Below the pieces are notes generated by a model that was not told the origin of the DNA, did no database searches, and worked only from the letters and a program-made list of their open reading frames with translations. DNA of 64,000 bases, from positions 3,534,001-3,598,000 of the forward strand of contig NZ_CP042382.1 of the NCBI RefSeq assembly GCF_007954585.1. The letters are read 5' to 3'. The translations under genes were made by a program, and so were the position numbers. Origin of the DNA: Pistricoccus aurantiacus (GTDB lineage Bacteria > Pseudomonadota > Gammaproteobacteria > Pseudomonadales > Halomonadaceae). This document shows positions 16,128-24,648 of this stretch, piece by piece. Every line of letters starts with the position of its first letter. The stretch's first letter is position 1.

Positions 16128-17504
16128 ATGAAGATACCGAATACCCACTGTATGCCGAACCCGTTCAAAGGCTATCGAATTCGGCCAATCATGAGTCTAT
16201 GCTTGGCAGCTTTGCTCGCCAGCTGCGCGCACTATCCGGACAACGCTCCTCTCGAACACTACGACCCGACCACCGGCTACCGACTGGAGACGCTTCCGAG
16301 CGAAGACAACTCCGGTAGCCTACTGCTGGCGTTGAGTTTCTCCGGTGGCGGCACGCGGGCCGCGGCGCTAGCCTACGGCACCCTCGAACGGCTTGCCCGT
16401 ACCGAGATCGTTTGGGAGGGTCATCGCAAACGTCTGCTCGACGAGGTGGACATCATCTCCGCCGTTTCCGGCGGCAGCTACACCGCCGCCTACTACGCGC
16501 TGTACCGCGAGCGCTTGTTCGAGGATTTCGAGGCCGAGTTTCTCAAGCGCAATGTGCAGGGTGACATCACCCGCAAATTCCTGGCCCCAGCCAACCTGAT
16601 ACGCTCCTGGAGTCCCCGGTTCGGTCGCTCCGATCTGGTGGCGGAGTACCTGGATGATAATCTGTTCCATGACGCGACCTTTGCCGATCTGCAGCGCCAG
16701 GGACGCCCCTTCGTGTTGATCAATGCCAGTGACCTGTCACTGGGCACGCGCTTCGAGTTCTCCCAGGATCAGTTCGATCTGCTATGCTCGAACCTTGCAC
16801 TTTACCCTCTGTCACGCGCAGTGACGGCCTCCAGCGCGGTGCCGGTTGCCTTGACGCCGCTGACCCTACGCAACCATGCCGGCAGCTGCGATTACCAGGA
16901 GCCCGACTGGGTACAGGCGGCGCTCATGCACCGCACCGCCTCGGCACGCCGCTATTATAAGGCGACCGAGTTGCGCTCCTATCTCGATGCCGAACGACGT
17001 CCCTATATTCATCTGCTGGACGGCGCCCTTTCCGATAACACCGGGCTGCGCGCCCTGCTTGATCGTATTCTGTCGCGAGAGGACCCACTGGGACTGGCGC
17101 AAGCACTGGATACCCAGAAGCTACGCAAGGTCGTGCTGATCATGGTCAGCGCCGAGACGCGGCCGGACCTATCCGTCGACCGCATCGGCTCCGTGCCGAC
17201 CCCGGTACAAGTGGTGCGTAACGTCAAGGACACCCCTATCAATCGCTACTCCTTCGAGACCATCGAACTGTTCAAGGCATACTTCGATGGTTGGGCGCAG
17301 CGCCCGCTCGAACATGAAAAAGAGAGGCAGCCCATCGAGTTCTACCTGATCGAAGTAACCCTCGAGGCCATCGAAGACGAGCTGGATCGCGACGACTTCA
17401 TGGCCATTCCCACCTCGTTGAGTCTGCCAAGCGAGCAGGTGGATGCGCTGCGGGAGATGGCGGGCCATCTGCTCGATGAATCCCCCGGCTTTCAGCGCTG
17501 TTGA
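16128..17504 (+). CDS. Patatin-like phospholipase lipoprotein
   Basis: The 458-residue protein has a lipobox (LLASC, Cys33), so it is probably anchored to a membrane by lipid. The oxyanion loop is SGGGTRAAA, the nucleophile is Ser114 in AVSGGS (alanine replaces the usual first glycine of GxSxG), and the dyad aspartate is Asp298 in LLDGALSDN. This is the Ser-Asp dyad of patatin-type lipid acyl hydrolases. Starts at 16128, 16152 and 16191 are all in frame, and the ribosome site is weak, so the exact N-terminus is open. It follows the beta-CASP gene by 95 bases on the same strand and may be cotranscribed. Confidence 0.85.
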   Translation: MKIPNTHCMPNPFKGYRIRPIMSLCLAALLASCAHYPDNAPLEHYDPTTGYRLETLPSEDNSGSLLLALSFSGGGTRAAALAYGTLERLARTEIVWEGHRKRLLDEVDIISAVSGGSYTAAYYALYRERLFEDFEAEFLKRNVQGDITRKFLAPANLIRSWSPRFGRSDLVAEYLDDNLFHDATFADLQRQGRPFVLINASDLSLGTRFEFSQDQFDLLCSNLALYPLSRAVTASSAVPVALTPLTLRNHAGSCDYQEPDWVQAALMHRTASARRYYKATELRSYLDAERRPYIHLLDGALSDNTGLRALLDRILSREDPLGLAQALDTQKLRKVVLIMVSAETRPDLSVDRIGSVPTPVQVVRNVKDTPINRYSFETIELFKAYFDGWAQRPLEHEKERQPIEFYLIEVTLEAIEDELDRDDFMAIPTSLSLPSEQVDALREMAGHLLDESPGFQRC

Positions 17505-17518
17505 GCGACCTCGCTCGA

Positions 17519-17544
17519 GAGGACGGCGACAGCTCGCCATCCTC
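17519..17544. terminator. Stable hairpin between convergent genes
   Basis: Arms of 11 bases (GAGGACGGCGA and TCGCCATCCTC, one mismatch) enclose the tetraloop CAGC. It sits between the patatin gene and the convergent repeat-protein gene. No T-run follows on either strand, so it may be an attenuating or stabilising hairpin and not a classic terminator. Confidence 0.35.
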
Positions 17545-17619
17545 GATCGAGTTCTAAAGCCATCGTCGAAAGGGATATCGGTCAGGCAGTCCGGGGCCCC
17601 CTTCGATCGAGTGTCTCGC

Positions 17620-18087
17620 TCAGTTATTGGCATCTCTATTCTGACGCTTCATGCCCTGACCTTGCTGCATGCCCTGGCCCTGACCCATTCCTTGACCCTG
17701 CTGCATGTCTTGGCCTTGTCCTTGCTGCATGCCTCGGCCCTGACCCATTCCTTGACCCTGCTGCATGCCTTGGCCCTGACCCTGCTGCATGCCCTGGCCT
17801 TGGCCCATCCCTTGGCGCGGCATCTCGGGCAATGTCACTCCCTGCTCCTTGGCACGCTTCTGCATCTGCTCATGGTGCTCGGTACGGATGCGTTCGCGCT
17901 CTTCCGGGGTAGCCGCATTGCGCATCTGAGAACGATATGTTTGCCGCTCCTGATCGTTCATGAGTTGGCTACCATAGACGGGCTGATCATCGGACTGCGC
18001 CAGCGCCGGGGTGGTAAGCGTCATCATGGCGCTCAGCGATAAGGCTACCGCCACGGCGACGGCAGTTGGAACCTGTTGCTGTTTCAT
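17620..18087 (-). CDS. Secreted protein with a C-terminal GQGMQQ repeat tail
   Basis: The start at 18087 has AGAGGA about 8 bases upstream and opens a signal peptide ending near TTPALAQ. A charged central segment (MNDQERQTYRSQMRNAATPE, then ERERIRTEHHEQMQKRAKEQG) resembles helical periplasmic proteins of the Spy/zinc-resistance kind. The last 60 residues are low-complexity repeats of Gly, Gln and Met (GQGMQQ, GMGQGQ) ending in KRQNRDANN. The methionine-rich tail could bind soft metals, but this is inference. An FNR-like box is centred 84 bases before the start with a TTATAC hexamer below it. The name and function are unknown. Confidence 0.7.
   Translation of the reverse strand: MKQQQVPTAVAVAVALSLSAMMTLTTPALAQSDDQPVYGSQLMNDQERQTYRSQMRNAATPEERERIRTEHHEQMQKRAKEQGVTLPEMPRQGMGQGQGMQQGQGQGMQQGQGMGQGRGMQQGQGQDMQQGQGMGQGQGMQQGQGMKRQNRDANN
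17650..17815 (-). repeat. Tandem coding repeat for GQGMQQ units
   Basis: The DNA is a run of near-identical 15-24 base units built from cctgaccctgctgcatgc-like blocks. Such a tract can expand or contract in frame and vary the tail length between strains. Confidence 0.8.
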
Positions 18088-18164
18088 CTCATATTCCTCT
18101 TTAATTGGACCGTTTAAAAAACGCTCTAACGGTATAACCATAGCGTGCTATTGGTCGGCCTGCA

Positions 18165-18178
18165 TTGACCGAGGTCAA
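18165..18178. promoter_or_regulatory. FNR/ANR-like box (TTGAC-N4-GTCAA)
   Basis: TTGAC CGAG GTCAA is a perfect inverted repeat. On the minus strand TTATAC at 18138-18133 lies where a class II FNR promoter would have its -10 hexamer. The likely target is the repeat-protein gene starting at 18087. Confidence 0.5.
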
Positions 18179-18193
18179 GTGATTCGGGTGGTC

Positions 18194-18373
18194 CTATAGA
18201 TACTTCCCATGTCGTACCTTCGATATCTGCCAGACAGACAAGGCGGCGAAGCATTCCCATAGGGGATGCTCCCAGCGCATCGGGCGCATCCAGCCATGAT
18301 CGAAGAAACCGTCCAGCATGCGATCGAATTCCTGGAACGGGCTGATCGCCCGCAACTCCCTCCACGGTGGGCG
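18194..18373 (-). pseudogene. Remnant of an Hsp20-family small heat-shock gene (N-terminal part)
   Basis: Reading the minus strand in the frame starting CCG-TGG at 18367 gives RPPWRELRAISPFQEFDRML, then a segment with FFDHGWMRPMRWEHPLWE. This matches the N-terminal region of bacterial Hsp20 proteins (xxPWxELRxxxPFxExDRxxxxFFxxGW). The frame has a TAA immediately upstream, no start codon and ends at a TAG after about 56 codons, before any alpha-crystallin domain. I read it as a decayed gene fragment. The identification rests on motif resemblance alone. Confidence 0.55.
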
Positions 18374-18428
18374 TTACTCGCCGATGACTTCATGCCATAG
18401 CTCGTTGCCACAGCTCGGCACGACCCAA

Positions 18429-19187
18429 TCACATCCCGACGCCGAACAGCGTCTGGGCGAGATGGCCGGTGAGGAAGGCCAATCCCGCCGCCGCGCCGCC
18501 GATCAGCAGAGTGCGCAGCCCCGACGTCAGCACCGGTTGGTGATAGACCAGGCTCTTGCCCATGCCGATCAGAAAGAACATCAGCCCGGCCACCAACAGG
18601 CTCGCCAGGAACTGCCGAGTAGTGCCCAGGCCCGGCAGCGCATAGGGCAGCAGCGGCATGGCCCCCACCACCAGGAAGGCGAAGAAGGTGGTCAACGCCG
18701 AGCGCAGTGGACTCAGCCCCTCGGTCTGCAGGCCATGCTCCTCGCGGACCATGGTTTCCACCCACAACTCGCGGTCGCTGCAGATCGTCTCCACCACCCG
18801 CTCCAGGGTTTCGCCCGCGAAACCCTTGCGCTGAAAGATCTGGCGAATCTCCTCGCGCTCGCCCTCCGGCACCAGGTCGATATGCTGATGCTCGTTACGG
18901 CGCACCCCCTCGACATGCTCGCGCCGGGCCTGGATCGCCTCGTAATTGCTAACCGCCATGCTAAAGCCGTCTGCCAGAAGATTAGCCACGCCCAGTACCA
19001 GGGCGACCGTGGCCGAGAACCCCGCCCCAAAAGCCCCAGAGACCACCGCGAAGGTGGTCACGCAGCCGTCGATGCCGCCGAGGATGGCATCGGGCAGGTT
19101 CTGCACGCGGGACGGCTCACGCAGCCGGTGGCGAATGACCTCCGGGCGGTGTTGGTGCTCCAGTGACTCGTGTCTCTTGCCGGTCAT
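18429..19187 (-). CDS. VIT1/CCC1-family iron or manganese transporter
   Basis: The 252-residue membrane protein has the VIT1 pattern: DAILGGIDGCVTTFAVVSG as the first helix with the conserved Asp, GVANLLADGFSMAVSNYEA as the second, a cytosolic helical region rich in Glu and His, and three C-terminal helices. Eukaryotic VIT1/CCC1 moves Fe2+ or Mn2+ into vacuoles by proton exchange, and bacterial members probably export these metals. The start at 19187 has GGGAG about 7 bases upstream. It stands alone between the Hsp20 remnant and the two-component system. Confidence 0.85.
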   Translation of the reverse strand: MTGKRHESLEHQHRPEVIRHRLREPSRVQNLPDAILGGIDGCVTTFAVVSGAFGAGFSATVALVLGVANLLADGFSMAVSNYEAIQARREHVEGVRRNEHQHIDLVPEGEREEIRQIFQRKGFAGETLERVVETICSDRELWVETMVREEHGLQTEGLSPLRSALTTFFAFLVVGAMPLLPYALPGLGTTRQFLASLLVAGLMFFLIGMGKSLVYHQPVLTSGLRTLLIGGAAAGLAFLTGHLAQTLFGVGM

Positions 19188-19364
19188 GACCTTCTCCCGG
19201 GGCGTCCCGCCCGCTCTCTGCTGTGCTGAATGCGCCTGCCCTGATCGCCATATGCCAGCCATCAGCTTGGCACACCAGGCGAGCAAGGAGGAGTATTGGT
19301 CGACGCATGCCGCGAGCTTTGAAGCCCTTCCAAGGAATAAACCATACTGATTTACCAGATACGC

Positions 19365-20690
19365 TCACAGTGGGAGCCATAGGCTCGCCTCGAAGCCATC
19401 CCGGCGCCCCACAGCGGGGGAGCTAAGCGTCAAGGAAGCGCCGGAGCCCTCGGCGATCGCATGGGCGATGGCGAGTCCAAGGCCTGAGCCGCCGGCTCGG
19501 GTATTCGCTCGGGTGAAACGATCCATCAACCGCGCGAGATCTTCTGCGGGCACTACCGTCCCCGCGTTGATCACCCGCAACACACCCTCGTTCGACAGGA
19601 CAACCTCGACGGGTTGATCTTGCTGCCCGTGTTTCAGGGCGTTTTCGATCAGATTGCGTAGCAGGATCGCCAAGGCGTCCGGATCGATCGACGAGACGAC
19701 TTGCTCCTCCTCGGGCAGCGACAGTTCGAGGCGCGCCTCGAAGGTACGGCGAAAGTCGTCGACGACATGGGTGACGATCGGCAGCACGTCCCGGGGCGCC
19801 TCGGCCAGCAAACCGCCGCTCTCCGCCTTGGCCAACTGCATCAGCTTTTCCGAGAGACGCGAGAGATCACGCAGCGAGGCCTCGATCCGTCCCGCCCGAT
19901 CATGCAAGGGCCCCGGCGGTGCCTCGCGGCGCAGGCGCTGCACCTGGGCCAGGGCCGCTGCCAGAGGCGTGCGCAGCTCATGGGCGCTATTGGCGGTGAA
20001 GCTGCGTTCCGCCTCCAGGGCGCGGCGCAATCGTGCCAGCAGCTGATCGACCGCCTCGGCGACAGGCACGAGTTCCTTGGGCAGACGCTTCGCCTCGACC
20101 GGCGACAGATCGCCGGCGTTGCGTGCCTCGAGCGCTCGCCGATAGGCCAGCAGGCCGCCCAGGCTGTGGCGCACGAACCACCAGATGCCGATCAGGCTGA
20201 GCGGTACCAGCACCACCAACGGCAACAGGAGCATCGTCAGCATCTCCCGGGTTGCCCGGCGGCGATAGGTCAACGGCTCGGCGACCTCGATAAAGAAGGT
20301 ATCGCTGACCGCCGAGGTGCCGTAGAGCCGATGGGTCGCGGTGCTGCGCAATCCTAGCTGGGGCGTTTCGGGAAAGACGGAGAGATCGACGTCATGGGAG
20401 ATGAGCAACGGTATACCGTCTGCCCCCCTCACCAGATAGGTGATGTACTCCTCGTGAGGGCGCAGGGAGGCCACCTGCTGAAGCAGGTCGGAACTCTCCC
20501 GATTGAAGATCTCGACGACGGCCAGGGACAGGATGCGCTGCGAGGTTTCTTCCAGGGCGCTATCGAGTGTCTTGTTCAACGTATGCTCGACGACAAGCGT
20601 CGTGACCGTGGTAGCAACCAGCCAGAGTAGCGTAACCCCCAGGGTCAGGCCGAGACCGAGACGCCGTTGAAGGCTGGTCGCATCATTCAT
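19365..20690 (-). CDS. Two-component sensor histidine kinase (QseC/TctE-like)
   Basis: The 441-residue inner-membrane kinase has a first helix at about 12-34, a periplasmic sensor region of about 110 residues, a second helix near 155-175, a HAMP region, the phospho-acceptor His in SAHELRTPLAA (about residue 237), an N box (LIENALKHG) and a G box (GGSGLGLAIA). The start overlaps the response-regulator stop by 4 bases. The pair is divergent from the PepSY/DUF2271/flavoreductase operon, which is its most likely target. The signal is unknown. Confidence 0.9.
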   Translation of the reverse strand: MNDATSLQRRLGLGLTLGVTLLWLVATTVTTLVVEHTLNKTLDSALEETSQRILSLAVVEIFNRESSDLLQQVASLRPHEEYITYLVRGADGIPLLISHDVDLSVFPETPQLGLRSTATHRLYGTSAVSDTFFIEVAEPLTYRRRATREMLTMLLLPLVVLVPLSLIGIWWFVRHSLGGLLAYRRALEARNAGDLSPVEAKRLPKELVPVAEAVDQLLARLRRALEAERSFTANSAHELRTPLAAALAQVQRLRREAPPGPLHDRAGRIEASLRDLSRLSEKLMQLAKAESGGLLAEAPRDVLPIVTHVVDDFRRTFEARLELSLPEEEQVVSSIDPDALAILLRNLIENALKHGQQDQPVEVVLSNEGVLRVINAGTVVPAEDLARLMDRFTRANTRAGGSGLGLAIAHAIAEGSGASLTLSSPAVGRRDGFEASLWLPL

Positions 20691-21346
20691 GTTTTCCCCA
20701 GCCGGTAACCCATGCCGCGTACCGTCTCGATCGTGTCATGTCCGAGCTTCTTGCGCATGCGGCTGATATAGACTTCGATGGTATTGCTCTCGATCTCGGC
20801 ACCGAACGCGTATAGATGATCCTCGAGCTGAGACTTGGTCAGCAACGCGCCAGGGCGCTGCAGCAGCGCCTCGAACAACGCCCATTCCCGAGCCGTCAGA
20901 TCGATCGAACGGCTTCCACGCCGGATCGAATGGCTCGACAGGTCGATGTCCAGATCCTTGACTTGCAAGAGAGGATTGGGATTGCCGCTGTAGCGCCGTG
21001 CCACGGCGGCGACTCGCGCCGACAATTCCGACAGGTCGAAGGGCTTGACCAGATAATCGTCCGCGCCGGCGTTCAAGCCGTCGATACGGTCGGAAATCTG
21101 ATCTTGGGCGGTCAAGATGATCACCGGTGTGGCATCGCCTGCCTTGCGCCGCTGCCTCAAGAAATCGATTCCCTGACCGTCCGGCAGCATCAGATCGAGC
21201 AGCAAAAGATCGTAGGTAGTGGTGGCAAGACACGCCCTGGTATCGGCAAGCGTCTGCATCCAGTCCACCGCATGGCCATCGTCCTTGATCTGGTCGCGTA
21301 CCGCCTCGCCCAAGGGAAGTGCATCCTCGATCAGCAGTATGCGCAT
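20687..21346 (-). CDS. OmpR-family response regulator
   Basis: The 219-residue protein has a receiver domain with Asp-Asp near the start (IEDA), the phospho-acceptor Asp in LLLLDLMLPDGQG (about residue 51), and the switch Lys in DYLVKPFDLSEL. A winged-helix C-terminal domain contains LTAREWALFEALLQRPG and VEVYISRMRKKL-like segments typical of OmpR/PhoB proteins. GGGAG lies about 9 bases before the start. It is the first gene of the kinase operon and faces the PepSY gene across 163 bases. Confidence 0.92.
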   Translation of the reverse strand: MRILLIEDALPLGEAVRDQIKDDGHAVDWMQTLADTRACLATTTYDLLLLDLMLPDGQGIDFLRQRRKAGDATPVIILTAQDQISDRIDGLNAGADDYLVKPFDLSELSARVAAVARRYSGNPNPLLQVKDLDIDLSSHSIRRGSRSIDLTAREWALFEALLQRPGALLTKSQLEDHLYAFGAEIESNTIEVYISRMRKKLGHDTIETVRGMGYRLGKT

Positions 21347-21458
21347 ATCGTCTTTCTCCCGAAGCCATCGATACCCCCGAGACTAACGGATCGACCTGAC
21401 CGCTACCTGAATGGATCGGATCATCCGTGCATTCCATCGGGCGCAGCCGCTTCAGTCT

Positions 21459-21488
21459 GCTGTCAGCATGAGGAGCTACAGTGACAGC
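21459..21488. promoter_or_regulatory. Inverted repeat before the PepSY operon
   Basis: GCTGTCA and TGACAGC, separated by 16 bases, lie 22-51 bases before the PepSY start and in the region shared with the response-regulator gene. It is a candidate regulator site and no consensus was matched. Confidence 0.3.
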
Positions 21489-21509
21489 GAATCTTGCTTG
21501 GAGAAGATC

Positions 21510-21839
21510 ATGAAAATCCCCTTTGTTACCACCATCACGCTATGCACCTTGTTGAGCGCCACCGCCGCTCAAGCAAGTCACGACTGCAAGGATCCGGTCG
21601 CCGACTGGCAACCTCGAGAAATCCTGCGCCAGCAACTAGAGGCCAAAGGCTGGCAGGTACGCCGTATCAAGATCGATGATGGCTGCTATGAGGTCAAGGG
21701 CCTCGACCAGGATGGCAATAAGGTCGAGGCGGACTATGCCCCGGCGTCACTGCGGCTACGCAAGCTGGAGATCGAATTCGACGAGGATGCGGTAATACCC
21801 GATAGCTTATACAGCGGAGACAAGGGAGACAGGCCATGA
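21510..21839 (+). CDS. Secreted PepSY-domain protein
   Basis: The 109-residue protein has a signal peptide (MKIPFVTTITLCTLLSATAA), then QASHDCKDP and a PepSY segment (REILRQQLEAKGWQVRRIKI and CYEVKGLDQDGNKVEADY). The start at 21510 is favoured because GGAG lies 6 bases upstream. Two cysteines (in HDCKD and DGCYE) may form a disulfide, as in the protein at 355-630. It overlaps the next gene by 4 bases. In related clusters such proteins accompany PepSY-linked membrane reductases. Confidence 0.85.
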   Translation: MKIPFVTTITLCTLLSATAAQASHDCKDPVADWQPREILRQQLEAKGWQVRRIKIDDGCYEVKGLDQDGNKVEADYAPASLRLRKLEIEFDEDAVIPDSLYSGDKGDRP

Positions 21840-22312
21840 AAAAGCTCACCCTTGCTCTTGCTCTGACCCTTGGTCTTGCCGCCGCTCTGCCGACCCTCGC
21901 CCAAGCACGCGAAGTCACCTTCACCACCGAACTGAAAAGCTACGGCGGCGACGGTGCCTACGTGGCGCTCTACCTCACCGACGCCAACGGCCGATACCAG
22001 GATACGCTCTGGATAGCCGGAGAGAAGTCGAAATACTACAAGCACCTGCGCGACTGGGCGCGGGGCAGCGGCCAGCGCAGCAGTGAATATGACGGTCTGA
22101 CCGGTGCCAGCGTCGACAGCGGCCGCGCCTTGAATATCACCCTCGACATTGCCGATGAGCTGATCGACGCGGGATATGAAGTGCGCGTGGACACCGCCGT
22201 CGAGGACATGCGCGACAATCGCGCCGACGTCGTCGTACCCCTGACCACCGAGGGCGCGGGCAAGCCGGTCTCCGGCCGTGGCTACGTGCAGTCGTTCCGC
22301 TACACCTTCTGA
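21836..22312 (+). CDS. Periplasmic DUF2271 protein
   Basis: The 158-residue protein has a signal peptide ending near PTLAQAREV and the DUF2271 pattern: VALYLTDANGRYQDTLWIAG, a KYYKHLRDWAR segment, and a C-terminal SGRGYVQSFRYTF. DUF2271 proteins are predicted periplasmic domains found beside PepSY-type reductases and FAD:protein FMN transferases, and their role is not established. It overlaps the previous gene by 4 bases and the flavoreductase starts 29 bases downstream, so the three form one operon. Confidence 0.85.
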   Translation: MKKLTLALALTLGLAAALPTLAQAREVTFTTELKSYGGDGAYVALYLTDANGRYQDTLWIAGEKSKYYKHLRDWARGSGQRSSEYDGLTGASVDSGRALNITLDIADELIDAGYEVRVDTAVEDMRDNRADVVVPLTTEGAGKPVSGRGYVQSFRYTF

Positions 22313-22340
22313 TTCTGATCGAACAAGGAGCATACTTACC

Positions 22341-24566
22341 ATGCTACGCCAGCTTCATTCGCTACCCGGCCTGATCGCGGCACTGTTCGTCATCGTCCTC
22401 ACGGTGACCGGGGCGATCCTGTCGCTCAACCCGGCCCTCGAGCGGGCGGGGACCGTGGTTCCCGCCGCCGGGCAGATCAGCGTCGCCGAGCTGGCGGGCA
22501 GGGTGGTGGAGCATTACCCGGGGGCCGAGCAGATCGAGCGCACGCCCTCGGGCACCCTCATCGTTTATTACACCCGAGATGGCCAGGTGGGAGCCGATCG
22601 GGTGGATCCGCGCACCGGGCAGGCCGTCGCCCCTTATGAGCCGTCGTCGTTCACGAGCTGGGTAAAGAACCTGCACCGCTCCATGCTGCTCGACATGTCC
22701 GGTCGCGCGGTGGCGGGTATCACGGCGCTGGCGATGGTGGTACTGGCGATTTCCGGCGCCATGCTGCTGGCGACTCGTTTGGGCGGATGGCGTCAAGTGT
22801 TGCGCCCGGTACGCGGCACCCTGAGTCAGCGGCTGCACATCGAACTCGGCCGAGCGGCGATTCTCGGCCTGCTGCTGTCGGGGCTGACCGGGTCCTATCT
22901 GTCCGCCGCCACCTTCGGTCTGGCCTCAGAGGGTATGGAGGCCGAGCCCGAATTCCCGCTGGAGGTCGCTGGCGGTCCTCCCGCCGCCATCGATACCCTG
23001 TCGGCCTTGAAGGCAACAGACTTGAACGACCTGCGGGAGCTGGTCTACCCCTATCCGGACGATCCCACGGACCTGTACTCCCTGGGTACCGACCAGGGCG
23101 CCGGTTATATCGATCAGGCCAGCGGTGAATGGCTTTCCTACCAGCCCCATGACGCGACCCATAGGTTCTATGAATTCATCTATATGCTTCACACCGGCGA
23201 AGGCCTCTGGTGGCTTGGCCTGATCCTCGGCCTGGCCGCCCTGACGGTGTCGGTGATGGCGGTGACCGGCCCGATCATCTGGTGGAAGCGTCAGCGCTCC
23301 AAGCCGAAGATCGCCGCCAACAGCGGGCCGAACGCCGCGGATAGCGTGATCCTGGTCGGCAGCGAAAGCAACTCCACCTGGGGCTTCGCCAAGACCCTGC
23401 ACGACAGCTTGGTTCAGACCGGCCATCGAGTGCATACCGCCCCCATGAACCGGCTGGCCCCGCATTATCGCGGCGCGAAACGACTGTTCATCCTCACCGC
23501 GACCTACGGAGATGGCGATGCGCCGGCCTCGGCCAACCAATTCCTGGCACGCCTCGAGAAAATCACGGACGCGCCGGATCTTTCAGTTGCCGTGCTGGGT
23601 TTCGGTGATCGGCAGTTTCCGCAGTTCTGCGGGTTTGCGAAAGAGGTCGAGACGGCGCTCGCCGCCAAGGGCTGGCCGCAGCTGCTACCGCTCGACACCA
23701 TCGACCGGCAGTCGCCGCAGGAGTTCGCCCGCTGGGGCAACGCCCTGGGCAAGGTACTCGGTATCGAGCTGACGCTGGTCCACACCCCGGTGCGACCACG
23801 CACCACCGCGCTGGAACTCGCTGAGCGGGTCGATTACGGTGCCGAGGTGCAGGCCCCCACCGCCGTATTGCGCTTCAAGGCGCCTGAAAGTGGTGGCAAG
23901 ACCGGCCTGCTGAGCCGTCTGTTGCGGCGCACCGGTCTGCCGCCTTTCGAGGCCGGCGACCTGGTCGGCATCCTGCCGCCGGACAGCCCGGTGCCGCGCT
24001 TCTATTCCTTGGCCTCGGCCTCGAAGGATGGTGTGCTGGAGATCTGCGTGCGTCATCATTCCGGCGGCCTGTGTTCGGGCTTCCTGCATGCGCTGCCGGT
24101 AGGCGGCACCATCGAGGCCTTTATCCAGCCCAATCCGGACTTCCGCCCCGCCTCCGGCAAGGCACCGATCGTGCTGATCGGCGCGGGTACCGGCATCGGG
24201 CCGCTGGTAGGTTTCATCCGCCACAACACGTCGCATCACCCCATGCACCTCTACTGGGGCGGTCGCTGTCCGCGGTCCGACTTCCTCTATGAGCCGGAAT
24301 TGAACGCCTATCTCGCGGACAGGCGACTGTCGAGGTTGAACGCGACATTCTCTCGTGTCGATGAACGTGCCTATGTGCAGGACAAACTCATCGCGAATGG
24401 TCCGGAACTACGCCGGCTGATCGAAAAAGGTGCGCAGATCCTGGTCTGCGGCGGCCGGGACATGGCGGCAAGCGTTATGGCGGCGCTGAACGACATCGTC
24501 GCGCCACTCGGTATCGACGTGCTGACACTCAAGGCCCAGGGGCGTTATCGTGAGGATGTTTATTGA
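22341..24566 (+). CDS. PepSY membrane protein fused to a flavodoxin/sulfite-reductase-type flavoreductase
   Basis: The 741-residue protein has an N-terminal PepSY-associated membrane region with about four helices (first LPGLIAALFVIVLTVTGAIL, last in LILGLAALTVSVMAVTGPII). A flavodoxin domain follows (VILVGSESNSTWGFAKTL, about 355-480). The rest is a CysJ/cytochrome-P450-reductase-type module with an FAD motif RFYSLASAS and an NADPH region IGAGTGIGPLVGFIRHN. It should pass electrons from cytosolic NADPH through FAD and FMN toward the membrane or periplasm. The start at 22341 gives the shortest clean N-terminus after GGAG. The periplasmic acceptor is probably among the PepSY and DUF2271 partners. 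Confidence 0.85.
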   Translation: MLRQLHSLPGLIAALFVIVLTVTGAILSLNPALERAGTVVPAAGQISVAELAGRVVEHYPGAEQIERTPSGTLIVYYTRDGQVGADRVDPRTGQAVAPYEPSSFTSWVKNLHRSMLLDMSGRAVAGITALAMVVLAISGAMLLATRLGGWRQVLRPVRGTLSQRLHIELGRAAILGLLLSGLTGSYLSAATFGLASEGMEAEPEFPLEVAGGPPAAIDTLSALKATDLNDLRELVYPYPDDPTDLYSLGTDQGAGYIDQASGEWLSYQPHDATHRFYEFIYMLHTGEGLWWLGLILGLAALTVSVMAVTGPIIWWKRQRSKPKIAANSGPNAADSVILVGSESNSTWGFAKTLHDSLVQTGHRVHTAPMNRLAPHYRGAKRLFILTATYGDGDAPASANQFLARLEKITDAPDLSVAVLGFGDRQFPQFCGFAKEVETALAAKGWPQLLPLDTIDRQSPQEFARWGNALGKVLGIELTLVHTPVRPRTTALELAERVDYGAEVQAPTAVLRFKAPESGGKTGLLSRLLRRTGLPPFEAGDLVGILPPDSPVPRFYSLASASKDGVLEICVRHHSGGLCSGFLHALPVGGTIEAFIQPNPDFRPASGKAPIVLIGAGTGIGPLVGFIRHNTSHHPMHLYWGGRCPRSDFLYEPELNAYLADRRLSRLNATFSRVDERAYVQDKLIANGPELRRLIEKGAQILVCGGRDMAASVMAALNDIVAPLGIDVLTLKAQGRYREDVY

Positions 24567-24648
24567 TGGCTTCAAGTTGAGCGATACTCGAGCCGACATC
24601 GGGACAATCGCAACCGGGTTGTTCCGGTTCCAGTAAAGGCAAGCAGGC

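Noticed and set aside
17650-17815. Possible CRISPR array
   Set aside because: Repeats are short, contiguous and in frame with the GQGMQQ coding sequence, with no spacers.
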